From Lonicera japonica (Eukaryota > Streptophyta > Magnoliopsida > Dipsacales > Caprifoliaceae), in assembly GCA_021464415.1 (NCBI GenBank), contig CM038471.1:35065234-35129233 (forward strand): a stretch of 64,000 bases of DNA. The letters are read 5' to 3'. The position numbers and the translations under genes are program-made. Below the pieces are notes generated by a model, which saw only the letters and a list, made by a program, of their open reading frames with translations, made no database searches and had not been told where the DNA came from. Shown one piece after another: positions 47,185 through 59,162 of this stretch (the first letter of the stretch is position 1; the number at the start of each line of letters is the position of its first letter).

Positions 47185-48094
47185 TGATGGTGAAAATAAA
47201 TGAATTAATTTGCTCCGTCAACCATAGAGAAACATGTGGAATTGATGGTGCAAATAAGTGAATTAATTTACTTTGCCAACCACATAGAGACACGTGGCCA
47301 TCCACGTCAACAGCCTAGTCTGTTATGGCAAAGGGAACTCGAGAGCCCTGCTTGAACAGTACCTGGATCCACGAGCTCCAGAGAGTTTGAATATCGAGCC
47401 TGGGGATTATTTTGATACAACAAGTTATGGAGCTCGAAGAACAGAGCTCTTCTAATGATCTCCAGAGCTCTCCCGCCAACCACCATGTCAGAGCAGGTGC
47501 AGATAGCATGGGTGACTTCCACCAACTCCGCCAATGCTACAGAGCTTCCCTCAACGGCATTAAATGCATAACAATGGCATTTAATGCACTGGAATCCATG
47601 GAGAAGCAACATCAGAGTTGGTGGAGATGATGGATGGCCTTGGACCTACTCCACAGAGCCCCCTTCACACGTCTCCTCTCTATCATATATATAGAAGAAG
47701 CATTTACTTCTCTCAACAATTAAGTAATTCAGCATTCAAGCAATAAACGGTTAGCAACTAAGAGAGAGATAGAGCTAAAGAGCCTACAACAGAGCTCCTA
47801 ACATAGAGTCTCGAACTCGTGTGGATTAGAAATTCTCTTGTTGTAACCTTGTGAGGATAGAATAGTTTGAAAGATTTTGTAAGCTTGTAGTACCAATTTA
47901 GTCATTATAATACAAAGCAATCCAAGTTCCAACTATATTCCACAGAGGATGACTAACCCGTATCTTCATATTAGCCGAACATCCTCTATATGTCTTTGAC
48001 TCTTTTAGCCCATTTAAGTCGTTGCTCCAATCATTTGAACTAATCATTTGACCATTTGGTCGAAACTAACCTTATTCAGTTTTTTGCACCAACA
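47185..48094 (+). repeat. 3' LTR of the outer gypsy element, with a duplicated first 60 bp
   Basis: Begins TGATGGTGAAAATAAATG; the same stretch repeats from about 47246 (ATTGATGGTGCAAATAAGTG), so the first 60 bases are in tandem duplicate, while the 5' LTR has one copy. Ends CACCAACA at 48094, followed by TTTGT. Contains TATCATATATATAG (TATA-like) near 47680. Confidence 0.9.
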
Positions 48095-48099
48095 TTTGT

Positions 48100-51000
48100 A
48101 AAATAGGCTTGAAAACTATTACATACTAGTTCTCCCAAAAAATTAATAAAGCAAGCACTATAATTATCCTTAACCTCTTCTAAAAGTATTACTTCTTTAA
48201 CCTACAGTTTTAAGGATAAAACATTTTTGATAGCATCAACTTTAAGTAACGCTAAAATTTGTTTGACAGCAGCATGAAGTAACAGTAATTTTTTTTTAAA
48301 GATCATTGAATCTTACTTATGTTCTTTCAAAAAACTAGGTACTTTATAATTCTTTTTCTTCACTAAATTTTACATGATGCATGTTCTTCCTCGATTACAC
48401 TTATTATCCGCACAAGCAACAACTTTACTGAGGGGTACAAATAAGTTTGCCAATATTAGGGTTTCATGGGGGTCTAAATATTGAAATGAAATTGGAGTAT
48501 ATACTTTAGAGAGGCATATTCCTAATGTAAATTGCACTCACTTTGTCCTAAATTGGAACTATGGTTTGATTTTCAATTATTCAATCTTAATGTTCTATAT
48601 ACACTAATTTTGATTTAATGAACTTGTTTGATTATAAAGTTTGGTGGTTTGATTATGCCCCTAATAAGAAACTAAGATACTTTTAATTTGGAAAATTAAA
48701 CAAAATGGATTTTTAATTTAAAACATCAAAAATAAAAATAAAAAATGCACAATTGTTTTATGTCCAACCCATTTTGTGATATAATTTGATTTTACTGTTA
48801 AAAGAAATAAGAAATGTTGCTTAAAGTGGAAGTTTCTATATTATAGAAATAGGGTGAAAATTGGTAATTATCAAAATTGAAGATTTATATATCCAGTTTA
48901 GTAGTTGACTGAATTGTGGCTATAAATTGTCTGTGTTTTTCAAAAAAAATAATTTTCCTTTTGAATAACAGGTTATTCATGGGATAATCAATCCTTTTCT
49001 ACTGAGTTTATATTACATGATTGCACTATACATAGCTTGATTTTTAATGAAGCAAAAGTCTTTTGCAATTTTTTAAGAATAAAATTTAATTTTGTGTTTA
49101 GGACAATTAAAAAAACCTTTTCTCAATGTGAATTTTAATTTTTTCCAAAAAAAAAATAATGAAAAGAAGAAGAAAATTTGTAATATTGATCATGTAGTGA
49201 TGGATTGCTGTGCTTCTTGTTGTTGTTGTACCTTGTAACTGTAAGATTTACTATTTTTGTATATATTAATATTGATTGACCAGAACGTACGTTTTCATAC
49301 CACTAGACTTAATTAGCAAAATGAGAAATAAAACGTTGACACATGTAGCACTTTAATGTACAAGAATAGACTCATAATGCAATATATAATAACCTGTTAA
49401 TTTTTTTATTTTTTTATTTGAGAGTTATCGTACAGAATGTTCATGTCAACTTTTGTACACCTTGATTAATCTGCACTTTGATTAATCTTCGTTTACGGTG
49501 TGTAGTTGTCACTGGTCAAACATTATTTTAACAATGACAAGAATTAATCTTGGAGAATAACTTGTTATAACGAGAACATGTTGAAGATAAAATGTTAGAA
49601 CAAATATAAGTAAATATAGTTTTTTATATATAATAATATAAACCAATTATACTTGCAATGCGAAGTTGTGTCACGTTTTATTAACAATTGCCAATTTCAT
49701 CATGCTCTTTTCTTTCCACGAAAAATATGCATACAATAAATTTTGGAACCATTACCACTATGCAAGTTAAACTTACGCGTGTAACTATATATTAAGCAAG
49801 CTAGTACTGTTAGATTTGCTAAAATTTTCTTTAAATTTTGTATATCTATGTCGCACATGAATCATGTGTACAAGGTAAAATAGTAAAATTTTATATTTTT
49901 AGTCTGTCGTTTTCAAAGAGGAGCACATTGACACATATGCATGCAACATAAAATTTTATGTTCTTAGTTGCTCAGTTATATGCAAATGTAGCCTGTAAAA
50001 ATATGCGTACGGATTTTTAAAATGATTGGAATTAAAAACATATAATAGAAATAATTAGAAAACCGAAATATCTAAAAGCTAGAATTATGGTATGTTACAA
50101 ATACAAAACCTAACCATTTTTCTTCTTTCCAATTTTTTTTCTTCTCTTTACATGGAGAGGACATGTTTTCACAACTCAAATCCAAATCCAAGTAAGAAAA
50201 TGCAAGAATCTCTTGTCCAACTCACATGTAGCTTGTTCATGACTTCATTCATTTATTCAATATATATATATATATGTTTGGTGAACATTAAATATATATA
50301 AATATATATATAAAACCTCACATGTAGCTTGTGAATCATAAAATACTAGGTGAATCTATAGGGATTAAAAGCAGAAAATAAATAGAAAAACAAAAGGAGG
50401 AACATGAAAAGATAGGGTTGTTGAGACAATGAGATATATACCTATAAGAAAAATGTAATTATATATATAGAGCCTATACATATAGCTAGAGTCCCTTCAA
50501 ATTAATTGATTTGATTGGGGATGGATTATTTGAATACTTTAGATTAGATGTTTAAGTGTGTCTGTCCTCTGTACTATATTGTTAATTATCCTTCCTTGAA
50601 CTCCCTCCACATCTAATGAATTTCATCAAACACCTTTTATCATTAAAATGAGCCCTCCTCCAATCACACCTCAACAACTATCTCAGCAATCCTCTAATTG
50701 ATATGACTCAACTCTCATTTAGAATCTCAAATAGTCCATATAGGGTCATTAGCTTTCTCCATTACAAAAAGTTTTTATGTGAATTAATGCTTGGAGGAAA
50801 GTCCTCCATTGCCCCCTAGAAAGTGAAAAGTTTTTATTCATTTAACGTCTACAATTTTTATTTTTTTTGTTACGAGAATAAGAAAAATATCAATTAATAC
50901 ATAAGATTACTGACGAACTTAAATGTTATAAGTTTGCTAAAAAAACAAATATTGTTGTCGAAGAGAAGAAAAACACTAGGTTCTATTTGATAATAACATA

Positions 51001-53279
51001 AAAAATAAAAAAAAAATACTTGATTTGTAAGAGAAGTTGGAAAATAGTTTGAGGCAATGAGTTGCTCTTCATCTCATGGTCATTTTTATGAGATGTCTTC
51101 AATCATTCATTACTTTTTGTGAAAAAAAATTCTTCCTCAACCTTCAAAAAAAAAAAAAAAATTCTCATGAAAAAAGTTAAAATATAAGAAAACTTTTTAC
51201 CATGTGTCTCAACTTATTTTTCTACTTCTCACAAAAATTAATTGTTTTTGTTATCATTTTCATATTGCTATCAAACGCACCATTAAAAATTGAAAAGTTT
51301 TAAGTATGTTTAATTAGCGAAACTTTTTCACATAAAACTTTGTAAAATTGATATTATGTTTTTATCCATATATTTTCTTGGTGACGTAGATTGATAATTT
51401 AAATTTAAATTCTTATGCTTCCCTTATTTCTTTGAGTTCTAAGTAGAGTTATTCTATGTAAAAAAAAAAAAGTGTGCGGTAGCGTTATAGATTTGAAAAA
51501 ATATATGGCATGATTAATGAAACAAGTTCATTTTTGTTTTGTTTTGTTTTGTTCACTTCTTTACACGGAGTTTGTTCGCCTCAAAACTACTTAGTTAGAA
51601 TTAAAGGCAAGTGCATATCCAGCTACGGTTTAACTGGTGCTATAGTCTAGTCCAATTTTTTCTCTAATAATGTATTATATAAATTTTCAAATTTTAGTTC
51701 AGTCCAATTTAATTAATTGAGTACTATGTTAACCCAACCATCAAAAAAAATTCTAAATTCGGTCATGGAATTGAAAAAAAAAATTCACCCTATATTTATG
51801 CCTTTAGTGAAACACAAAATGTAATTATTCAAGGGTGGGGGTGGGGTGGGGGTAGAGGTACGGGTAGGGGTGGGGTGGGAGTGGAGGTGGGGGTAAGAGG
51901 GAGCATTTCAACTAGACAAAGCTTTTGGTAATTGATTGAGTTTAAAGATCTTAATTCATTAGCTTTTGATATAATGGAGATAGTACTTAAAGGCATTTTA
52001 AACCATATAAATATAATGTTGCCTTCTTCTTAAAGTCAATTACCACCATAATTTTATTGCACTTTATTTTGCTTTCTTTTCAACTTCACATATATATATA
52101 TATATAAGCTCAATTATATTAAATGAAATTAAAACCTATCTCTTTCATGCAAGTTGCAAGCATATTAATTAATTGTCAAGCACTTCTAAAGGAATGATTA
52201 TTATCAAGCTAGAGGTGAAGAAAATTGATTAACAAGTTCTTAACCACTAATGATTGTCATTAAGATTTTAACTTTCCATTTAGGGTAAGAATTAAGAGCT
52301 TAATAGTTAAGCTTAATGTCCCTCTCATGCATCACTACTCATTTATATTTTTATTTTTTTGCTTGACAAGACTTAAAGATAAACAAGTTTAGTTATGATT
52401 TAACTAACACTTATGAGAGATGCATGTGGTTATGTTTCCTAATAGTACTATTGAGAAATGGTCCATAGTTAATAGAATGTATTAAGGTCATTTCATATGG
52501 ACCCCTCCATGGACTCTTATCAATGTCATTTGTTCCCCATGAGCAATGTGGGATGTTTCTAAAATTTTCCCTCTATTTATTTAATTAGCAACAATTTTAA
52601 TTTATTTAATTTTTTAATAAATGGGGTTGTACTTGTTCTACTAAAAAGTATTTCAAATTGCAACGAGCGAGAAACTATCATGAAATAAGAGCACATCGTA
52701 ACTAAAACTTGAAACAATTTAAATATCTGTTTTACATTTATTACATTGGCAGCTGCATGATAAACTTTGAATGTTAAATACAGTTTCTAAAATATATGTT
52801 TATTTTAATTAGAGTAAAGATATGTTACATTTAATTTATTTAACACTACATGTTGAATATATATATGCATAATCACATTTGTGTGTGTGTACTATGAGAA
52901 AATGTTCCTCTCAGCATTAATTTAATATACATCAATATATATGTGCCTAAAAAAAAGGGCAATTTGAAATTTAGTTCATTGAAATTTTCAGTTAGTTAAG
53001 TTTAATGGTTACAATATAATGTAGTATTACATGCAGTTATTTAGTTTTATTCAAACTTTAAGAGATAAACAAAAATCACACCTAATGTCAAATCACCTTC
53101 CATTCAATAAAGGGAAAAACGGACATTTAGAATGATCCTCTTATTTGATCCTCCCATTAAGATCCAATACTGGGTTTCTTACTTGTATATATTTTTTTCT
53201 TCATGTTTGTAAGTTTAACCATTTTGAGGAAAAATAGAAATGTAAGAAAAAAGAAAATGCCAAATCATCATAAAATATT
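48100..53279. other. Intergenic, no gene seen
   Basis: AT-rich DNA with many (AT)n tracts. Short frames such as 50092-50301 carry no family features. The only unusual stretch is the G-rich block at 51833-51903, listed separately. Confidence 0.5.
51833..51903 (+). repeat. G-rich block with G-quadruplex potential
   Basis: About 70 bases with at least eight runs of three to five G separated by one to eight bases (GGGTGGGGGTGGGGTGGGGG and similar), in otherwise AT-rich DNA. Confidence 0.85.
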
Positions 53280-53311
53280 ATATATATATATATATATATA
53301 TATGTATTAAT

Positions 53312-53554
53312 AGTGGCGGAGTCAGGATTTTGTCGAGAAGGAGCAATTTTTTATTTTATTTATTTATATGTGAATCTCCTTTGATACTCTAATATTTTTA
53401 AAAATGACACTTTAATCACATGTGGCAAAAATGCTACAAAATGTAAAACTTTGAGTATAAATTTACGATAATCTGTAATAAGCGAGACAAAGAACAAAAT
53501 TTTATATAAAATAAGGTGAGCAAATTTTTATCCCCATCCCCGCCACTACTGTAT
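53312..53554. mobile_element. Small hAT-like MITE, about 240 bp
   Basis: Starts TAGTGGCGGAGTCAGGATTT and ends TATCCCCATCCCCGCCACTA; the ends are inverted (TAGTGGCGG / CCGCCACTA). No coding sequence. The flanks (TGTATTAA and CTGTATAC) share TGTAT but not a clean 8-bp duplication. It directly follows an (AT)n tract. Confidence 0.6.
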
Positions 53555-53682
53555 ACTAGAATTAATGTGTGGCACACACATTATAGAATTAATTCATGAC
53601 ACTTGATATGTGTGCCATTGTACCCAGTAATTTCTCACATTAAGTACAAATTTAAAAGGTCTTATATATGTGATGGTGTTTG

Positions 53683-54012
53683 TGTTGAGACTATTAATCT
53701 CACGTTAGGAAAATGGGTCCTCCCAAAGCAAATATATAAGAATTAAGGGTACTCCACTCATTATCAATTAATGTTGGGCTAGATACTCTGAACTCTAATA
53801 TGGTATCAAAGGGTAAGTTATTCACTATATCAAAGCCCAACTACCATACGGGCTCCACGTAACCCAGTTTAAACGGTCAAACTCTATTCGTGAGGAGGAA
53901 TTTGAGATTATAAATCCCACGTTGGAAAAACGGATTCTCCTGAAACAAAATATAAGAATAAATGACTCTACCCATTATCAATTGGTTGGATTAAATGCTC
54001 CGAACTCTAATA
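53683..54012 (+). mobile_element. TRIM-like miniature LTR retrotransposon, about 330 bp
   Basis: Two direct repeats of 112-118 bp: 53683-53800 (TGTTGAGACTATTAATCTCA...CTCTAATA) and 53901-54012 (TTTGAGATTATAAATCCCAC...CTCTAATA). Between them lie a primer site TGGTATCAAAGG (53801-53812, Met-tRNA type) and a purine tract GAGGAGGAA just before the second repeat. LTR, primer site, purine tract, LTR with no coding room is the layout of TRIMs, which need proteins from other elements. Confidence 0.8.
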
Positions 54013-54747
54013 ATATTTTAGTCAAATGATAAAGTTATGATGGAATCTATCCTTGTTCAAATTTTATATTTTTTTTTGTAAAACATAAAAATTATTTTAG
54101 TAATTTCCCAAACACATTGAATCCTCCTACCGTTTGTTATATAATATAATAGATAGGTATAGACATACGACTTGCATGTTAGAATGAATGCATCCTTTAA
54201 TTATAAGTTATAAAGTAATTTGTGGGGCATATATGATTAAAGAAGATCCCCTTAAAAAAAAAGAAAAAAAATATTTTCTTTTTGAAGAGGGAAAGACCGA
54301 CGGATCTAATAATAGTTTTTGAAAGTAAAAATGATGTCCTTGAGGGCACACTTTTAGGTTGTGAAAATAGTAAATTTTCTTGGAAAAAGTGTTTCAAAGA
54401 GATCTTCACTAAAATAATCAAATTATACCATTAAAGACTAAGCATGATGTGTAATCCCATTACTTAAGATTTTCTTTTTCTTTTTTTCCTTTTCAAATAG
54501 TTACACTTTCATGTCAATTAGTTGTCTGTCTTTACAATTCAAAGTATGTGCACTTCCACTTTAATTTTTCAAGGACAAACAGATTATGTCCCCCTCTTCT
54601 ATTTCAAATAAGTAATGACCATGGATTATGATTATTTGGAGGTTAATTTCCATTTTCTTTTTTGAGATATATTATTTTCTTCAACACTAAGAATTGTCCA
54701 AAATAGCTTACGCGCACATAGACTAGATCTTTTTCAAGAAATTTTAA

Positions 54748-54915
54748 GAGCGCACTCTCCCACATTGAGCTAGTGTATTTAGGAGTGTATAACCTCCTAC
54801 AATACGTACTGATCCCAAAAAATTATTATGCAAAAGATTTGAATACGAGATTTCTTGCTTCATGAGATATTAAGTCCTGTACTTTTTACCGCTGAGCGGC
54901 CCTTGACATTTTTTG
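54748..54915 (-). mobile_element. SINE-type insertion, 168 bp
   Basis: Flanked by the exact 11-bp duplication AGAAATTTTAA (54737-54747 and 54916-54926). On the - strand GGCCGCTCAGCGG (54889-54902) looks like an A box and ATCTCGTATTCAAATC (54836-54850 region) like a B box about 40 bases on, as in tRNA-derived SINEs. The target fits the TT/AAAA cut preferred by LINE machinery. It lacks a clear A-rich tail, so a non-standard or truncated SINE is possible. Confidence 0.7.
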
Positions 54916-54926
54916 AGAAATTTTAA

Positions 54927-55405
54927 TTGATGATAAGTATCACGTCACAGGATTAATTACTTGTGTAGACTGTACGAATTTTCGCGAAAACTTTGATTAA
55001 TTTTGGGCTTGGCCACTATGATGTTATCTTGCACATTTGTTTGTAATGATGGATGGTGCATGTGTTGAAGTGTTTGTAAATGTTATTATTCATCATTTAA
55101 TTCTACACACATCTTATATATATATATATATATAAGTATTTGGAGCATACTCAATACGTTCATAATGTTATACATAATAATTCTTGATATCATATTATTA
55201 TGTGGATTTTTAAACAATTTAAAAATATAAGATATTATTTGATTGCATGTTAAAAATTAATGTATTCTCTTCTAACATATGGTAATGGGTTCAAAACTCT
55301 TCCCTATACACACTAGACGAGTGGCGGGGTAATGCACTGCGGGCATTTGCCCACCTTAAATTTTGAAATATTTATTTTTAATAATTTTTTTGAGTAAAAT
55401 TAAAT
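54927..55405. other. Intergenic, no gene seen
   Basis: AT-rich, with an (AT)n tract at about 55116-55133. Nothing else recognised. Confidence 0.5.
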
Positions 55406-55413
55406 CTAGTAAG

Positions 55414-56031
55414 CAGAGCCGGTCCTGATCAATTTTAGATCCCGGGCAAAATTTTAAAATGATGCCCTCTTATAAATAAATATATTAATTTTTTTATATT
55501 AAAAAAAATTAATTAATTTTTATATTCTACCAAAAATACATTACAATTAAAAATTCAAAGTACCTACAAGCTTCATTTCAAAATATACAAGTTTACATTT
55601 CTTCAAAACCAATACAACGATAATTCAAGCACCAACATATATGCTTCATCTTCAACCTTCATGTGCATTTTCACCTTTCAAAAAAATTCTAGACGTTCCA
55701 AAATGACGCCAAGAGGGCAATAGGCAATTGCAAAAGGAAGAGTAGAAGATTGAAGAATAATAAAAGAATAGGTATAGCTCTGTTTTTCTTAATTTTGGTC
55801 AATGGAAAATAGGCGAAAACAAAGAGACCGACTTTGGAAATTTGCGTCATTTTATTGAAAAGTTACCTTATTAAATAAATATTTTTGGAAATATATTTTA
55901 CTTATTTAATATTTTTTTAACATATACTTATTATATTATATTATCTATACGTATACAAAAAATTTGGTGTCTCTTCTCATTTTTGAGCCTTGGGCGGTCG
56001 CCCTGCCTACCCTACCCCAGGGCCATCCCTG
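55414..56031. mobile_element. Non-autonomous hAT element, 618 bp, with exact 8-bp duplication
   Basis: Starts CAGAGCCGGTCCTGA and ends CAGGGCCATCCCTG (inverted: CAGGGATGGCCCTG). Flanked by CTAGTAAG on both sides (55406-55413 and 56032-56039), the 8-bp duplication of hAT transposition. AT-rich interior, no transposase. Confidence 0.9.
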
Positions 56032-56092
56032 CTAGTAAGTAGAAAAAAAGAGTTTAGCCCTTCTTATTTTATGGAACAAACTGTTCTTTTTA

Positions 56093-56625
56093 TAGGTGTT
56101 GTGGCAAATCTAAAAACTGAACGACATAATTGTAACAATTAATTCGAATAGATCCATTGAAAACCGAACCCAAAAAAATTTGAAATCGAACCGATTATGT
56201 TTAGGTTGGGTTTGGGGTGTGCTAGTGCAAAACCGAAACTGAATCATTGCATGTATGACTCGAAAATAATATTACTTCATTATCAAAAATTTTAATGTTT
56301 CTAAAATTTACAAGCTATAGTAAGAATCCGGCTCTTTGAGCTATTATAAATATTAGAGCTATATCATAAATGTACGAATAAATATTTTTTTGTCCAAAAT
56401 TAGTAGGAGCAAGTTAGAGTTATTACTTTTTTGAAGTGTTGCATTCCAATTTATTTTAAAAAATATATACGAAAACCGAATAAAACCGAACCAAAAAATT
56501 GGGTTCATGTCTAGGTTTAGAAAATTTAGAAACCAAAACCAAAACAAACCAAAATCAAACTTTCAAATTTGGTTTGGGTTTGGGTTTCCTAATTTTCGCA
56601 GCGACTGAAACGGAAAACACCCCTA
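56093..56625. mobile_element. hAT-like element, copy 1 of a local pair
   Basis: Begins TAGGTGTTGTGGCAAATC and ends GGAAAACACCCCTA. The interior is full of AACCGAA, AAACCGAACC and TTGGGTTTGGG words. Copy 2 lies about 1.08 kb downstream in the same orientation with the same landmarks (GATCCATNNAAAANCGAACC, TCGAAAATAATATTACTTCA). The flanking TTCTTT repeats are only suggestive of a duplication. Confidence 0.65.
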
Positions 56626-57173
56626 ATTCTTTACCCCGTTGCAAATTATCAGATATATTATTGCCAATGTAGGGTAAATATCCTCTATTTTGTATTTTAA
56701 CACTTCAAAATAGATATTTTGTGACAATTTTTTGACACCTTTTACTAAAATGTTATTTTCTTAAAAAGACAATAAAGTGTCAATAGAAAGTCACATACTA
56801 CATGTATATATATATATAAAAAAAAAATTTGCCTCATTACAATGAAATCCTGCGCTGCACACACCATCCTCGAGTTTAATATAATAGGTTGAATCGGAGC
56901 AAGGTTGAAGTTACATCACAGACAAATTCTAGGTCCAGTAATAATTTTTTCTTAGATACCTAATTTACCAATTTAGCCTTACGTAGAATAAGATATACGT
57001 ACATATACCACATATATAATATTGTTACTAGGTTATGGGTAGGCAAAATTAATCTCTTTTTTTTCCGTAGGAGATCTTGTAATTATCGAGCCGTCTATTG
57101 GTTAGTTATGAAGGCTTGCTCTAATATTTTTTTTGGCGATTGAGTTGGATGTCTCCTTCCTCGCCTCATTTCT

Positions 57174-57716
57174 TGGGGTGTTGTGGCGAATCCGGAAACC
57201 GAACGGCCGAATTGTATATAGCTGAACCGATCCATAAAAAATCGAACCTAAAAAAACCCGAAACTGAAACAGAGAAATTGAACCAAAACTGAATATGTTT
57301 GGTTCGAGTTTGAGGCGTGATATTGTAAAACCTAACCGAATTGAACTAAATTAAATCATTGAATATGTGATTCGAAAATAATATTACTTCACTATTTAAA
57401 ATTTTATGTTCATAAAATTTACAAAATCTAGTGAGAAATCAACTCTTTGGGTTATCATAAATATTGAAACTATAAAAGTTAATAATTTTTTCGATCTAAA
57501 ATAAGTATTTTTCTAACAAAAATAAGTGTTGTCTTACAATTTATTTAGTTTTGAAACAAATATATATGAAAACCTAAATAAACCGAACTGAAACATAATC
57601 AAAAACTTTTGTTTGAGTTTGGGTTTGAAAAATTTAGAAACTGAAATCGAAATTTCAAATTTGATTTGGGTTTGAGTTCCCCAACTTTTACCTTAACAAA
57701 ACCAAAAACACCCCTA
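57174..57716. mobile_element. hAT-like element, copy 2 of a local pair
   Basis: Begins TGGGGTGTTGTGGCGAATCC and ends AAAACACCCCTA. Flanks CTCATTTCT (57165-57173) and CTCGTTTCT (57717-57725) match at 8 of 9 bases, a likely target duplication. Non-coding. Confidence 0.68.
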
Positions 57717-58148
57717 CTCGTTTCTCTTGTCGCCTCTTCAGGCTAGTTTTGCTTTGTTTGATTTTCGGATGTAGCTGTTCAAAAATAAATAAATAAATAA
57801 TCACTCCAAAGTCTTTACCTCATTTAATATAATAATATATATATATATATAGTTAATGATTACTAGTTTTAGTTAATTGGTATAGCTTTAAAAGAAATAA
57901 AGGAATTTAATATAGACAATGACAATGACCATGACCATGAAAGCTACCATTTAATATATATGCTTCCCCGGCCTCTTGATAAAATCATTTGGCTGCATAA
58001 CAAATAATTTCACATATATATATAAATATAAGCAATATATAGATACATTCAGTATTCGTCTTGAAAGAGAAAGGCACAAAATTAAGTTCTCAAAAGTCAA
58101 AGCGTGGTGTTTCTCCCGCCATTTCGTCAACTTTACTATACCCCAAAT

Positions 58149-58151
<3 letters not shown>

Positions 58152-58188
<37 letters not shown>
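58152..58188. repeat. (AT)n microsatellite
   Basis: About 18 AT units immediately left of the foldback element; a shorter (AT)n lies on its right side at about 58590. Confidence 0.9.
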
Positions 58189-58190
<2 letters not shown>

Positions 58191-58203
58191 TCCATTTCCT
58201 ATA

Positions 58204-58574
58204 CGGATTACTGTTCACGGATGAACAGTATGGATTGGTCCATTTGGCACGCTTCCCGATGGAATTTTTTGATGAAATTTTGTGGGGATGTTCTTCATCA
58301 TGTCTAGAACATTTCACCAAATTTCATCAAAAAATTCAACCGGGAAGTGGGTTAACTACGCGATTGAAAAATATTGGTCCAGAAATAGATTTATAAAATC
58401 CAATATTTTTCAATCGCGTAGTTAACCCACTTCCCGGTTGAATTTTTTGATGAAATTTGGTAGAGATGTTCTAGACACGATGAAGAACATCCCCACAAAA
58501 TTTCATCAAAAAATTCTATCGGGAAGCGTGCCAAATGAACCAATCCGTACTGTTCATCCGTGAACAGTAATCCG
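58204..58574. repeat. Near-perfect foldback element with 174-bp arms
   Basis: The left arm 58204-58377 is the reverse complement of 58400-58574 with only a handful of mismatches; the 22-bp loop is 58378-58399. The arms start CGGATTACTGTTCACGG and meet at ATTGAAAAATATTGG. Weaker symmetry continues outward to the flanking (AT)n tracts, so the whole element may be about 58186-58596 with a TA target. Family words are shared with intron 1 of the PIF3-like gene. Open frames inside (58104-58307, 58391-58591) are two views of the same palindrome and not genes. Confidence 0.9.
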
Positions 58575-58599
58575 CACCTGAAATTTCCCATATATATAT

Positions 58600-59160
58600 A
58601 TATAAATGCCTGTTAAATCATTTGTGTGACAAACAAGTCAATTATAGGATGGACCGACAATGAGATACCACATATTATTATGTAAAGCCCTACACCCCCT
58701 TTCTTATGCAATTTTCATTAATAAATGTGTCTGTTTGTATGTATTTATTTTTTTTTTAAAAAAAATATTCTAAAAAAAACATATGGCTCGCGATGAATTT
58801 GTGGACCATGGGGTCAATAAATTTTGGAGTGAATTTCCATCCTCTTGATGTGTTTGTTGTTCATTGCCCAAATCAAACAGAATCCCCGCCAGTTCAGCAG
58901 GTTGCAAAATGGTGATAGAAAATTAATTCATTATTTTTATTATTATTATTTTGTCAATTTTGATTTCTAATGTTCCCTTTGATGTGCTATATATATATAA
59001 TTATATATAACCTCCAATTAATGAATTAATATGATATAAATCTTTGGTTCCGGTGAATTATGTTACGCGATGTAATATATATATATATAGATAGATAGAT
59101 ACATAAATCACTTTTGTTAAGTTTTATGAAAATTTCTTCAATTTAATTCATGAAATGGAC
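58600..59160. other. Intergenic, no gene seen
   Basis: AT-rich with (AT)n tracts; nothing recognised. Confidence 0.5.
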
Positions 59161-59162
59161 TA

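Larger units (their letters stand above)
14140..48094 (+). mobile_element. Outer Ty3/gypsy retrotransposon, + strand, carrying the nested elements
   Basis: Flanked by the exact 5-bp duplication TTTGT (14135-14139 and 48095-48099), which fixes both ends. The 5' LTR is 14140-14415 plus 39550-40105, split by the inner element. The 3' LTR is 47185-48094. A primer site TTTGGCGCCGTCTG follows the 5' LTR, and a purine-rich tract (GAGGATAAGGGGCAA) precedes the 3' LTR. Without the insertion it is about 8.8 kb. Gag, protease and integrase remnants read + strand; most of reverse transcriptase and RNase H is missing. An extra antisense gene lies between pol and the 3' LTR. It is a dead copy. Confidence 0.9.

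Noticed and set aside
58104..58591. Open frames on both strands sharing the same peptide
   Set aside because: They are the two arms of a DNA palindrome read twice; the shared peptide follows from the inverted repeat.
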